DNA from: Lawsonibacter sp.
Lineage (GTDB): Bacteria; Bacillota; Clostridia; Oscillospirales; Oscillospiraceae
Length of the DNA: 58,934 nucleotides
Reading direction: 5' to 3'
NCBI GenBank assembly: GCA_022791995.1
Contig: JAAWAD010000005.1
Coordinates: forward strand, 1-58,934
How positions within the stretch are numbered: position 1 is the first letter of the stretch; each line of letters begins with the position of its first letter. The position numbers were made by a program, and so were the translations under genes. Positions 33,200 to 44,200 of this stretch are shown here, one piece after another. The notes below the pieces were generated by a model. That model ran no database searches and had not been told where the DNA came from. It saw nothing but the letters and a program-made list of their open reading frames with translations.

Positions 33200-33724
33200 A
33201 TGAAAAAGAAGGTTCTTCACAGTTTGGTATTCTTGTTTTATATTCTGCTGCTCAGCGGCTGCACCCTTGGGGCGGAGGGCAGCAGCTCCTCTTCCGCTGA
33301 GGTCAATCCAGAAAAGTGGGGGAAGATCCCGTTTGCCGATAACCAGCTCTATGCGGTGGCCTATCTGGGATACCAGCAGGTCACGGACTTGGATTTTTAT
33401 GTGGAGCAGTATCTGGACGGGGATCAAATTCCCGCGCACTACCTCTCCTCTGGAGAATACTACCTTGTCATCCCGCGGTACACCGGGATGACGCTGCAGC
33501 TGTATCAGAACGATATAGAGACCTCAGAGTCCATTTTGCGGTTTGAGGACCCGGACGGTCAGCCATTTCTCCTTCAGTGCAACGCCAGTGATATTTTTGC
33601 GGATGCTGTCATCCGGCTGTCCTATGCGGGAAAGGAGACAGAGTTTTCTCCGTTCATTTCCCTTAAGGATGGGTCGATAGAGATCGGGCCGGACGGGCTT
33701 GATCTTACGAAAACCGAACGCTAA
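33200..33724 (+). CDS. Putative lipoprotein of unknown function
   Basis: A 174-residue exported protein with a type II signal peptide: basic MKKKVLHSL, a hydrophobic core, then LLLSGC with the lipidated Cys at about residue 21. A serine-rich linker (GSSSSSAE) follows, then about 140 residues of predicted beta structure without a recognised family. The start at 33200 is chosen because the signal peptide begins there and AAGGGTG lies upstream; the frame is open to 33053 but does not encode a plausible N-terminus. Divergent from the GNAT gene. Confidence 0.78.
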   Translation: MKKKVLHSLVFLFYILLLSGCTLGAEGSSSSSAEVNPEKWGKIPFADNQLYAVAYLGYQQVTDLDFYVEQYLDGDQIPAHYLSSGEYYLVIPRYTGMTLQLYQNDIETSESILRFEDPDGQPFLLQCNASDIFADAVIRLSYAGKETEFSPFISLKDGSIEIGPDGLDLTKTER

Positions 33725-33761
33725 GGACCGGCGCGACATTCGACCGCGCCGGTCCTTTTAA
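33723..33761. terminator. Bidirectional terminator between the lipoprotein gene and folD
   Basis: A perfect 13-bp stem AAGGACCGGCGCG/CGCGCCGGTCCTT (33723-33735, 33745-33757), loop ACATTCGAC. T-run on one side and A-run on the other. Confidence 0.88.
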
Positions 33762-33780
33762 GCTGGTATCCAAGAACGCT

Positions 33781-34632
33781 TCAGCCAGGCTGTGTCCCGT
33801 GAGCCAGGGCGGCCCGCAAGGTATTTTCCATGAGGATTGCCCGAGTAACCGGTCCGGTTCCTCCGGGCACTGGCGTGATGTATGCGGCCTTCTGCTCCAC
33901 TGCGGGGTAGTCCACATCACCGCACAGCTTGCCGTCCGCCCCCTGGTTCATGGCCACGTCAATCACCACAGTCCCCTCCTGTACCATATCGGCAGTAATC
34001 AGGCCGGGGCGGCCCGCGGCGGAGATCAGAATATCCGCCCGGCGGCACTCCTCCGCCAAATCAGGGGTCTTGGAGTGGCAGATGGTGACGGTGGCATCCC
34101 TCTGGAGCAGGAGGAGGGCCTGGGGTTTGCCCACAATGTTGGATCGGCCCACAATGGTACAGCGTTTTCCTGCCGGATCGATTCCATATTCCTCCAGCAG
34201 GCGCATGACCCCCAGCGGCGTGCAGGGGCGCAGGCCGTCCACGCCCAGGGTCAGGTCCCCCAAATTAGACGGGTGAACGCCATCCACATCCTTATCCGGC
34301 CGAATGGCTAGCTGGGCTGCCCGAGTATCCAGGTGGCCAGGCAGGGGGAGCAGCAGGAGGATGCCGTCGATATCCTCTCGTTCGTTCAGCGTCTGAAGCA
34401 CATCCAGCAGCTCCTCTTGGGAGGTCGTCTCCGGCAGGCGGAAGGTGTCGCAGTAGACACCGCACTGCTGGCAGTCCCGCCGCTTGCCTGCCTCATAGGC
34501 CAGAGCGCCGGGATCCTCTCCCACCAGCACCACGGCCATTCCGGGTCTGCGTTCCAGCTGCTCCGCCTGATGCCGCACTTGCTCCTTGATGGCGGCAGCC
34601 AAGGCTTTTCCTTCCATTCTTACTGCGGACAT
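33781..34632 (-). CDS. folD: Bifunctional methylenetetrahydrofolate dehydrogenase/cyclohydrolase
   Basis: A 283-residue FolD, the normal length. It interconverts methylene-, methenyl- and formyl-tetrahydrofolate for one-carbon supply. The Y46-x3-K50 catalytic pair (LAYEAGK), LPLPGHLD, the NADP-binding VGRSNIVGKP and the C-terminal TPVPGGTGPVT are conserved. Last gene of the M16-M16-lgt-folD run, only 3 nt after lgt, so co-transcribed. The ATG at 34632 is preceded by the end of lgt, whose last codons (GAG GAG GAG) supply an SD-like sequence. Confidence 0.95.
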   Translation of the reverse strand: MSAVRMEGKALAAAIKEQVRHQAEQLERRPGMAVVLVGEDPGALAYEAGKRRDCQQCGVYCDTFRLPETTSQEELLDVLQTLNEREDIDGILLLLPLPGHLDTRAAQLAIRPDKDVDGVHPSNLGDLTLGVDGLRPCTPLGVMRLLEEYGIDPAGKRCTIVGRSNIVGKPQALLLLQRDATVTICHSKTPDLAEECRRADILISAAGRPGLITADMVQEGTVVIDVAMNQGADGKLCGDVDYPAVEQKAAYITPVPGGTGPVTRAILMENTLRAALAHGTQPG

Positions 34633-34635
34633 GGG

Positions 34636-35586
34636 CTACTCCTCCTCTTTTTCGGTATGTTCCGGCGCCTCTGTCTGAACGGCCAGCCGTTCCACATAGA
34701 GGGGACCGTGGTCTTTTTTTGCCAGCATCCAAAGCAGTGCGATTCCCGCCCCCAGGGCGGACACTGCCGCCAGCAGCTGGGAGGTTCGGATCGGAGCCCC
34801 AAAGATCTCCAGCCCGAAAAAGTACAGGCTGTCGGTGCGCAGGCCCTCGATCCAGGCCCGGCCCAGGCCGTACCAGAAGAAGTAAAACAGACAGCACTGG
34901 CCGTCAAATTTCCGCCGCTTTCCCATTTGATACACAAGCAGCAGTCCGGCAAAGTTCCAGGCGGACTCGTAGAAGAAGGTGGGGTGGACGCCCAGCGTGC
35001 CAGCCAGGATTTCCTCATATCCCGCCTGATCCACATAGCCCTGGGCCAGCAGGCCTTGGGCAATGGACTCCCCGCACATCCGCCAGGGCAGGGAGGTGGG
35101 CCCGCCATAGGCCTCCACGTTCATAAAGTTGCCCCACCGGCCGATGCACTGCCCGATGAACAGCCCGTGTACTCCCAGGTCGGCAAAGGACCAGAAGCTG
35201 ATTTTCCGAACACGGCAGAAGACACACAGGACAATGGCGGAGGAGATGATCGCCCCATAGATGGCCAACCCTCCGTCGCTGTACCGCAGGATGGCTCCCC
35301 AGTTCAGAGAGCCGTCCGCATTTTGATAGATCTCCAGGTTGAATATCACATAGTATACCCGTAGAGCCACCAGGGCGGCGGGGACAGCGAAGAGCATCAT
35401 GTCCAGGATCTGGTCCTCGTTTACGCCGAACCGGCTGCTCCACCGGCCGCAGAGGAACACCGCCAGAATCAGGCCGGAGACAATGATAATGCCATACCAG
35501 TAGATGGGCCGGCCCAGGATTGTGATTGCCACTCGGTTCAGTGTGAATTCCAATCCCAGGCCAGGAAATGAAATGGTGTGGATCAA
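34636..35586 (-). CDS. lgt: Prolipoprotein diacylglyceryl transferase
   Basis: A 316-residue membrane enzyme that attaches diacylglycerol from phosphatidylglycerol to the Cys of prolipoproteins. The Lgt signature GRWGNFMNVEAYGG is intact, as are FPGLGLEFTLNRVAITILGRPIYWYGIIIVSG (first segment), GVHPTFFYES and DSLYFFG. About seven membrane segments are visible. The start is a TTG at 35586: its last bases overlap the stop of the M16 gene (TTGA), giving translational coupling, and a G-rich ribosome site lies about 12 nt upstream. The longer open frame is inside the M16 gene. The charged C-terminus EAPEHTEKEEE is cytoplasmic. Confidence 0.93.
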   Translation of the reverse strand: MIHTISFPGLGLEFTLNRVAITILGRPIYWYGIIIVSGLILAVFLCGRWSSRFGVNEDQILDMMLFAVPAALVALRVYYVIFNLEIYQNADGSLNWGAILRYSDGGLAIYGAIISSAIVLCVFCRVRKISFWSFADLGVHGLFIGQCIGRWGNFMNVEAYGGPTSLPWRMCGESIAQGLLAQGYVDQAGYEEILAGTLGVHPTFFYESAWNFAGLLLVYQMGKRRKFDGQCCLFYFFWYGLGRAWIEGLRTDSLYFFGLEIFGAPIRTSQLLAAVSALGAGIALLWMLAKKDHGPLYVERLAVQTEAPEHTEKEEE

Positions 35587-36866
35587 GGCTTCTCTGCCCC
35601 CTTGGGCCAGATCACCGACAGAGCGGTGCGCTCCTCGACGGTCCAGCGGGCAAGCAGGTCCTCCGCCTCTTCCTTGGTCACAGTGGCGTACAGCTGGGCG
35701 AATTGGAGGTAGTTCACACCGGTGAAGAAGGATTGGGCCTGGTTGACACACAGATTCTCAAAGGAGTTCAGCCCCCGGACCCGGTTGCCATAGACCCCCT
35801 TCTTCAGCTGCTCCCACAGCGCTCCATCAATGCCCTCCCGGCCGATGCGGGCCGCCTCGCGGGCCGTGGCCTCCCGAACGGCGAAGGGGTCCTTGGACTC
35901 TCCCATAGCGCACAGGAAGGAGCAGCCGGGATCGCTCTCGTAACCGTAGGAGAATTCCTGGTTGATCAGTCCCTCCCGGTACAGCCTGGCATACAGGGGG
36001 CTGGAATTGCCCAACAGAGCTTCCAGCGCCAGATCGGCCACCAGCTGCTGGCGCAGGCCTGCCTCGCCCCGCTGGGGGGCGTCTCCTTTATAACCCAGAT
36101 AGAAGATGGGGGCGGACACCTCCATAGAGGTCTCTACAACCCGCTGGACAGCTTGCGGCGCCTCCTTCTCCCCATAGTCCTTCACGGCCACTGGACCGGC
36201 CTGCTTGGGCAGAATCTCCCGGGCGGCGGTGCAGATTCCCTCCGGGTCCACATTTCCTGCCACGCACAGCACCATGTTGGCCGGATCATAGAACGCCTTA
36301 TGGCAGGCGTACAGAGTATCCGGTGTGATGCGGGCGATGGACTCCACGCTTCCCGCCACGCTCACCCGGATGGGGTGGCTTTTATACAGGGCCTCCATCA
36401 GATTCATATAGACTCTCCAGTGGGGGTCGTCCTCGATCATGCCGATTTCCTGACCGATGATGCCCCGCTCCTTGTCCACGCTCTCCTGGGTAAACCAGGG
36501 GACGGAGACGAAGGACAGAAGGATCCGCAGGTTTTCCTCAAACTTCTCGGTGGAGTCAAAGTAGTACCCGGTGATGGCGTTGCTGGTAAAGGCGTTGGGG
36601 CTGGCACCGTTGGCTGCCAGGTCCTGGAGGGCGTTACCCTGCTGGGTGTCAAACATCTTGTGCTCCAGGTAGTGCGCCACCCCGGCCGGGGTGGTGTGCC
36701 ACTCTCCATCCAGGCAGAAGCGCATGTCCATACCGCCGTAGTTTGTGGCAAAAAAGGCGTAGCCCTTCTGAAAATCGGGCTTGGGGAAGACAAAGACGTT
36801 CAGGCCGTTTTCCAGGACCTGATGGAACATGGTTTCTCCCACCCGGTCAAATTTCAGCTGCTCCAC
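35583..36866 (-). CDS. M16 family metallopeptidase, catalytic partner (YmfH-like)
   Basis: A 427-residue pitrilysin-family protein. The inverted zinc motif H65-YLEH69 is intact, and GVAHYLEHKMF and NGASPNAFTSNAITGYYF match the YmfH subgroup. M16 proteins are clam-shaped peptidases; the pair YmfF/YmfH in Bacillus is associated with EF-P 5-aminopentanol modification. It overlaps the partner gene by 20 nt and is followed by lgt (4-nt overlap), so all are one operon. Whether EF-P is modified in this organism cannot be seen here. Confidence 0.88.
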   Translation of the reverse strand: MEQLKFDRVGETMFHQVLENGLNVFVFPKPDFQKGYAFFATNYGGMDMRFCLDGEWHTTPAGVAHYLEHKMFDTQQGNALQDLAANGASPNAFTSNAITGYYFDSTEKFEENLRILLSFVSVPWFTQESVDKERGIIGQEIGMIEDDPHWRVYMNLMEALYKSHPIRVSVAGSVESIARITPDTLYACHKAFYDPANMVLCVAGNVDPEGICTAAREILPKQAGPVAVKDYGEKEAPQAVQRVVETSMEVSAPIFYLGYKGDAPQRGEAGLRQQLVADLALEALLGNSSPLYARLYREGLINQEFSYGYESDPGCSFLCAMGESKDPFAVREATAREAARIGREGIDGALWEQLKKGVYGNRVRGLNSFENLCVNQAQSFFTGVNYLQFAQLYATVTKEEAEDLLARWTVEERTALSVIWPKGAEKP

Positions 36867-38154
36867 TGCTCAGCCCTCCTTTCCCTTTTAAGAAGTAGAT
36901 GGTATCCAGCTCCAGCTTTTGGGCTGCCGCTGCCGTCTGCTCCCGCGTAACCGTCTCCAGCTGAGCGGCCAGCTGTTCCGGGTTGGTTTCCAGTCCCGCT
37001 GCCGCCTGGCCCAGCCAGAACTCCTCCTGCCGGCCCTGGTCGTCCAGGGTGGACAGGCAGCTGTTGATCAGGGTGCGCCGGGCCCCCTCCAGTTCCCAGT
37101 CCTCAATTTCGCCCTGGCGGATGGCCTCCAGCTGGGCCAGGATCTCGTCCCGGGCGGTCTCGTATTTCTCAAACTCGATGCCGGAAGACACCAGCACCAG
37201 TCCCTTCATCTTCTCCAGGGTGGAGCTGGCGTAGTAGCACAGGGACAGCTTTTCCCGTACATTCATAAACAGCTTGGACAGGGTACACCCGCCAAAGAGG
37301 GCGTTGCACAGGTACAGCGCGGGATATTCCGCCTCCCAGCAGGTGAGGCCTCCGGTGCGGAAGCCCATGGCCAGCTTGCCCTGGGTTACATCCATGGACT
37401 CCGACACCACCCTTGGCTGGGCGTCCGCGTGGTCGATGACATGACAGCTGCCCCCGATGCGGTCCCGGCTCTCTGGAAGGGCAGACAGGGCGGCTTGCAG
37501 GGCCTCCGCCGCCCGCTCCGGGCTGGCGGAGCCACAGTAGTACACCTCAATCCTGGCTGTCTGCAACAGCGTCTGGTACTGCGCCCACAGGGAAGCGGGG
37601 GTGATGGCCTCTACACGGGCCTCGTCCCCCAGCTTGTCCACTGCAAAGGGCTCCCCCTGGCACATGAGCTGGGTCAGCCGGTGGCTGGCATAGATACGCT
37701 TGTCGTTGATCTGGGCCCGGATGCGGTCAATGAGGTTGGCCTTCTCTCCGGCGGTGTAGTCGGGGGAAAAGGCACCGTCTTGGGTAAGGGGCTTCAGCAG
37801 CAGCTCCCCCAGCAGGGCAGCAGCCGGCTCCAGAAGCCGTTCCCCCTCCAGGGTGTATGCGTCGTCCAGAAAGCTGGCCACGAAGCCCACGCACTGGGTT
37901 TCTCCTCGTTTCCGAACCACTGGCTCGATAGCCCCGCCGTACAGCTGGTCCAGAGCGGCGGACAGGCTCTCCATATCCGGGTGGACTGCTGTGCCCCGGC
38001 GCAGGACGTGGGGCAGCAGAGCGTTAACCGCCGCGGTCTCTTCCTTCAGAGGGAGCATCAGGGTGACGGACAGATAGGAGCTTTTGAACTTGTTTGTGTG
38101 GACCGACCGGAGCCACACCCCGGGAAACAGCTCCCGGCGGGTTGTCTGTGACAT
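36847..38154 (-). CDS. M16 family peptidase-like protein, partner subunit (YmfF-like)
   Basis: A 435-residue M16-fold protein. It has no HxxEH zinc motif (the equivalent region reads LPHVLRRGTAVHP), as expected for the inactive partner of a two-subunit M16 peptidase. Its pairing with the HxxEH-containing gene, gene order and size match YmfF/YmfH-type systems. The end overlaps the partner start by 20 nt. First gene of the four-gene operon; the promoter lies 60-90 bp upstream of the ATG at 38154. Confidence 0.86.
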   Translation of the reverse strand: MSQTTRRELFPGVWLRSVHTNKFKSSYLSVTLMLPLKEETAAVNALLPHVLRRGTAVHPDMESLSAALDQLYGGAIEPVVRKRGETQCVGFVASFLDDAYTLEGERLLEPAAALLGELLLKPLTQDGAFSPDYTAGEKANLIDRIRAQINDKRIYASHRLTQLMCQGEPFAVDKLGDEARVEAITPASLWAQYQTLLQTARIEVYYCGSASPERAAEALQAALSALPESRDRIGGSCHVIDHADAQPRVVSESMDVTQGKLAMGFRTGGLTCWEAEYPALYLCNALFGGCTLSKLFMNVREKLSLCYYASSTLEKMKGLVLVSSGIEFEKYETARDEILAQLEAIRQGEIEDWELEGARRTLINSCLSTLDDQGRQEEFWLGQAAAGLETNPEQLAAQLETVTREQTAAAAQKLELDTIYFLKGKGGLSSGAAEI

Positions 38155-38213
38155 ATGACCCTTCCTTTCATGGGGCTTTTCTGGAAGCCTCTGCCTACTG
38201 CTGCGATATGCTT

Positions 38214-38242
38214 ATAATACCAGAGGCTGGGGGAAAAGTAAA
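38214..38242 (-). promoter_or_regulatory. Promoter of the M16-lgt-folD operon
   Basis: On the minus strand: TTTACT (38237-38242), 17-bp spacer, TATTAT (38214-38219), with TGG before the -10. Confidence 0.7.
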
Positions 38243-38274
38243 GTGTTTTCCAAAGGCACCCGGCCCCCGCGCCG

Positions 38275-41200
38275 TCAAATGGTCACCTCCAGCCGGTGCG
38301 CTCCCCGCAGATCCTTCAAAGGAACGCCCTCCCCGGCAGGCTTTCCGTCCAGCGTGGCGGAGTAGGCCCCGGTGCGCTTTACGGCGATGTGCAGCGTGCC
38401 GCCAGGGAGCCTCCAGTTCGCTTCGTACCCGGGCCAGTGGGGGGGCAGGTTGGGTTCTACCACCAGGGCCCCCTCCCGGAGGGACAGACCCAGCAGCTCT
38501 CCCACCGCCGTCTGCCAGTACCACCCGGCAGCCCCGGTGTACCAGGTCCAGCCAGCCTGGCCCTCCCGGCCGGGGGCTGAGGACACATCAGCGGCAATCA
38601 CGTAAGGCTCTCCCCGGTATTTCTCCGTGGGGTGACCCTCCGGCAGAAGAGCACGAAGGACCTCCCAGCCCTCCTCCGGGCGATTCAGCCGGAAGCAGGC
38701 CAGAGCCAGCCAGACGGCGGCGTGGGTGTACTGTCCGCCATTTTCCCGAACGCCGGCGGGGTAGCCCTTGATATATCCCGGATCTTTTCCCCGCCCCCCG
38801 TCGAAGGCGGGGTCAAAGAGGCGGACCAGCTGCCTCTCCCGGTTGAAGAGCCGGTCCAGGGCGGCGGAAACCCCCTGGCTGGCCCGCTCCCGGTCGCTCC
38901 CCTGGGGCAGGGCGGCAAAGGATTGGGCGATGGAGTCGATCTGACAGGGGCCGCTCTGGGCGGAGCCAAGAGGGGTGCCGTCGTCATAGTATCCCCGGCG
39001 GTACCAGGCCCCATCCCAGGCCTTTTGGGCGGCATCCAGATAGCACTCCCCCTGAGCAGACAGCTCCTGTGCCGCGCCCTCTTCCCCCTGGCGGCGGCAC
39101 AGGGGGCCGAAGTCCTGAAGAACCAGAGCCAGAAACCAGGTGAGCCACACCGACTCTCCCCGCCCCTTGGCCCCCACCCGGTTCATTCCATCGTTCCAGT
39201 CCCCGCCTCCCATAAGGGCCAGGCCGTGAGGGCCGGCGCCCCGTTTCAGGACGCAGCGGACGGCGGCCAGGGCGTGGGCATAGAGGGTGTCAACCTTGCC
39301 GCTTACCTGGGGGACCTCATATCGCTCCATCTCCTCTGGCTCCAGGGGCCTGGAGGTGAGGTAGGGAACAGGCTCCTCCAGGACGGCCCAATCTCCAGTG
39401 GCACGGCAGTACCGGCACAGCACCCAGGGCAGCCACAGCAGGTCGTCTGTGATGCGGGTTCGTACCCCTGCGCCTTGGGGCGGATGCCACCAGTGCTGCA
39501 CGTCTCCCTCCTCAAACTGGCGGGAGGCGGCCAGAAGCAGCTGCTCTCGTGTGCGTTCCGGCCAGGTCCAAAGCAGGGCGGCGGCGTCCTGGAGCTGGTC
39601 CCGAAAGCCGAAGGCCCCGCCGTTCTGATATTGGGAGGTTCGGGACATCAAACGGCAGGCCGTCACCTGATACAGGCACCAGCTGCTGAGATAGCGGTCC
39701 AGGGCTGGCTCGGGTGTGGTGAAGGTAAGGCTGGACACCCGGCTGCGCCAGCTCTCTGCCGTCTCCTGGAAGCTTTTTTGGAATGCCTCCGGGGTGAAGC
39801 GGCAGGACAGTCCCTCTTCCCCTGTCTGAGTCACCAGCGAGAGGGGCAGCTGATCCGTCAGGGGGTGAGCCAGCGGCGGCGCCTCCCCCGAACGACAGGA
39901 CAGCCGCCCGGAGGCCCCGGACAGGGTGAAGGTGAGCACCCGCATATCCTCCCCCCAGGGGACGAAGGCCAGTGTCGTGAGGCGGGCTGTCCCCAGCTGC
40001 TTCTCCCAACGGGCGTAGCCAGGGCCATAGGTCACGGTACAGGGGCATCCGTCCCCGGAAGCAAAAACCGAATATACCCTCTCCTCAATCTCCAGGTTGA
40101 CGGTTTCCCAGCCCCCCACCGCCAGAGGATCGTTCGCCCAGGGGGACAGCCGCCCCTCCCGGGAATTTCCATCCGCCCAGAGGAAGCCGGCTCCTGTCTC
40201 GTCGGTGAGCCAGCCAAAGCGAGGGTTGCAGAGAAGTTGGCTCCAGCCCACCGGCGGTAAGCGGTCTCCGGTCTGGAGGATCATCTTGTCTCCCTCCATG
40301 CGCCAGGTGGCGGGGTCGGGGGCCAAACGGACAGGGGGTGGCGGGGCAATTTGCTCCATTTCAGAGAAAGGAGCCGCAGCGCTGTTTTCCAGGGGAAGAT
40401 GGGCCTTGGCCCAGGCGAAAACCGCTGGGGCGGCGGTAGGATCCGTCAGGTGGATGCCGCCCTTGGCCCCCAGAGCGGACTCCGCCCCCAGGGTTTTCAG
40501 CTCCTCTGCTAGAGCGGAGCGCAGCGGCCGGCGGTAGTCTCCTCCCTCTTCCAGTAGGATCACCAGGTCAAAGGAATATCCCCACCGGGTGAGCATCTGG
40601 TGCTGGCGGCACCACACAGCAGCCCGTTCTGCCTCCTCCGGGGTGGACAACTGCCCGACAGCAATCGGCAGATCCCCGGAGATGCCAAAGGCCCACAGAC
40701 TGGACTGCGGGGGGCGCGGAGAGGGCAGCTCCACCGCCGCCAGCCGGGCCAGAAGCGCAAAGCCCTCCAGCGCCTGGCGCTCTGACAGAGACAGCCGCCA
40801 GACCAGGGGGGCCAGGGCGCCTGGCTCCCCGCCCCGGCCCTCTAAAATGCGGCGGGCCCCTTCCGCGGCCACAGGAGCGCTGTCCCCTACTGCTAGAGCC
40901 AAAGCGAACACCGCACGTTCCCCCGGCTGAAGACAGACGGGGAACCGGACCAGTAAGCAGGGGTCGGTTCCCGTCCCCGGCTCCAAAGGCCCCGGTGCGC
41001 GGAAGGGCAGAGCCCGCAGACCGCCCCGGCCCAGGGCGGCTGCCCGGTCTACACAGGCAGTCCCCCCCTCCCAGGCGGCGGCCAGAACGCTGCCTTCCTC
41101 CCGGTCCCGTGGGCGGCGGCGGTACAGGGCCCCGTCTCCAGTGAGCTGACACTCCAAAAACAGACGGGAAAAGGCGGGGTGGGCGGAAAAGTCTTGGAGA

Positions 41201-44200
41201 GGGGACAGAACCGGCTCCAAGTAGAGGAGCAGCTCTCCCTCCAGCGGTTCTGCCCCCTGCCACACCAGCTCCACCCGCCGCAGCTCGCCGCTCTCCCGCC
41301 GGGGGACGGCCAGGGTTGTACGGGCGGACAAGCTGTTCCACCGGAATGTCCAGGCCGCCCCGGCGCTGTGGAATTCCCAGCCGTATTCTCCCTCTCCCTG
41401 GTACAGGGGAGCGGGAGTCAGGCCAAACAGCCCCTCCTGACACTGGAAAAAGGAGGAAACGCCAGACGGGGCATAGTACTCCCCCGGACAGGCCAGCGTG
41501 ATCTGCACCGACCCCATGCGGGCGGCGGTGAGACCGTTGTCACAGGCCAGCACGCAGTAGTCTCCATTGGACACCAGGTGACACTGGGGGGACAGCCGTC
41601 CAAAGCCCTCTCCGGCCCGGGCCAAAGCGGGGCCGGCGGAGCGCCGGGGCCGCTCGGGGGCCTCTCGCTCTCCCTGGCGCATCACCGGAGCCCCCACGGG
41701 CACCCGCTCCTGAAGCAGCTCCCGGAAGGCGGACATGTCACAGTCCTGCATAAACCGCGCCTGCATCACATTGTTCCGAAGCACGTTGTCAATAGCCACC
41801 AGACTCATGCCCAAATGGTGAGACATATAGGAGCGGACCACCTCGTATTCCTCACCGCCAGACAAGCGGGTGGGGGTGTAGTCTACCGCCTCATAAAGGC
41901 CATAGCGGCCCTCCAGCCCCATATCCCGCAGGCGGCGCAGGTTTTTCAGTGCGCTGCGGGGGGCCAGCAGCAGGGCCAGGAAGGAGGCATAGGGGGCGAC
42001 GACCAGCTCGGTATCCAGCCCTCGCTTCAGAGCCAGGGCCTGAACCCCGTGTGCTTTGTACTGGTAGTTCAGCCCCGGGTCGAAGGCATAAAAGCCAGAC
42101 TCAGAGATGCCCCAGGGGGTCCTGGTCCGGCTTCCCCGGCGCTTCTGGGCATAGACGCAGAAGGCCAGAGTCTCGTAGAGGAAGGAGTTGGGCTCGCAGG
42201 GGAGCAGCAGATTGGGCATAAAATACTCGAACATAGTTCCCGTCCAGGAGGCCATGCCGCTGTAGTCGTTGTCCCCCAGCAGCATCCGGCCCAGACGGCG
42301 CCAGTGGCGGGGGGGCACCTCTCCCCGGGCCACAGCGATAAAGCTGGTCTGCCGGGCCTCGCTGGCCATCAGGTCATAGCAGCCGTTGGTAAGCCGGTCC
42401 CGCTCCACCTCATACCCGATGGAGAACAGACGCCGCTTCCAATCATAGAGAGGGGAGCAGTCCATGGCGTCGGACAGGGCCTCCGCCCGGCGGGCCAGGG
42501 CGTCCTCCCCCCACTGGTACAGCCCTTCCCGCAGGGCGATAAGGCACCCCCGCAGATTGCCGCTGTCCACTGTGGACACATACCGGGGGTGAAGCGGCTT
42601 CTTTGTCGTGGTGTCATACCAGTTATACAAATGTCCGTTCCACTTCTCCAGCTCCTCCACCGTGTCCAGCGTATGGCCGATCAGCTCCACCGCCCTCTTT
42701 CGAGACAGCAAATCCAAATCGGCAGCGGCGATCACAGACAGCAGAGCCATACCGATGTTAGTGGGGGATGTGCGTCGGGCTAGACCGGGACTGGGTTGTT
42801 CCTGCCAGTTGTCCGGGGGAAGCCAGTGGTCTTCTTCCCGGAGGAAATCCTGGAAATACCGCCAGATCAGGGTGGCTTGGTGGAGGAGGAAGGCCCGGTC
42901 GGCAGGAGGGAGCTCCCGCTGTTGTCCGGCGGGCCGGCTGATGGCCCAGGCGACGGCGGGGGCAGCAATCCACAGCAGACCCACCAAAGCCCCAATACGC
43001 AGGCGCGCACCCAGCAGGGTGGCCAGCCCCACGGCCAGTGAGAACCAGCAGGTCCTGTAATAGGACAACAAGCCGTCCTTTCCCCGCTCCGTCTGGGCGG
43101 CTGTGACCCAGGCCAGCAGTTTTTTGTGGGAGACCGCCATCCGCCACAGGGCAGTACCCGCGGCCCCGGCGGAGATATAAGCCTGGTAGGGCAGAAAGAG
43201 CAGCTGCACCCCAGTCTGCAAAATTGCACCTGCCAGTCCGGCCACCACAGTGGAGTGGTATCGACGATGCTTTCCGCCGGAGCGACGGGCGGCCAGCTCC
43301 GCCCCGGACAGCAGCAGGTTGGATGCGGCAGCAACCACCGCCACGCCTCCGGCCCAGGCGAAGGACCGCCCGGACAAGCACAGACCCAGCACCAGAGCAG
43401 CCAGAGTAAACACAGGGGAGAGGGACCGCCTTAAATTATCGAAAATTTTCCACCGGGCCAGCAGCGGCAGGGGATTTTCCTCCCGCCCGCCCCGGCCATC
43501 GGGAACCTGGCGGCCCAGCCAGGGCAGAAGCTGCCAATCCCCCCGAATCCACCGGTGGAGGCGGGAAAAGTAGCTGGAGACCTTATAGGGGCAGCCGTCG
43601 GTGAGTTCCACCTCCCCCAGCAGGCCCGCCCGGAGATAGCTGCCCTCCAGCAGGTCGTGGGACAGGATTGCGTTGTCAGGAAAGCGCCGGTCCAGGCAGG
43701 TGTGGAAGGCGTCCACCTGGAAAATACCCTTGCCGGTGTAAGTCCCCTGCGCAAAGAGGTCATGGTATACGTCGCTGGCAGTGGAGCCATAGGGGTCCAC
43801 GCCCCCCAGCCCCCCGAAAACCCGGGAGAAGAAGGAGCGGTTGGCTGCCTCCAGCTCCACCGCCACCCGGGGCTGGAACAGGGCGTGGCCTTCCGTGACA
43901 ATCCGCCGCTTGGGGTCGATGCGGGGCTGGTTCAGGGGATGGAGCATAGCGCCCACCAGCTCCCGGGCGGTGCCAACATTCAGGCTGGTGTCCGCGTCCA
44001 GCGTGATGATATACCGGGTTTTCTTCAGAGCCTTGACGTTTCCGGCTTCTACCCGCAGGCTGCAGGCGCGTCCCTTCAGCAGGCGGACCAGCTCGGTGAG
44101 GGCCCCTCGCTTCCGTTCCCAGCCCATATACCGCTCATCCCGGGAGCTGAACGCCGGCTCCCGGAAGAAGAGATAGAAGCCGCCGCCATATTTTTTGTTC

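Noticed and set aside
38632-42783. Long open frames on the plus strand (38632-40260, 41179-42783) opposite the giant glucan synthase gene
   Set aside because: They are antisense shadows in GC-rich codons, lack ribosome sites and domain signatures, and the minus-strand gene has clear catalytic motifs throughout.
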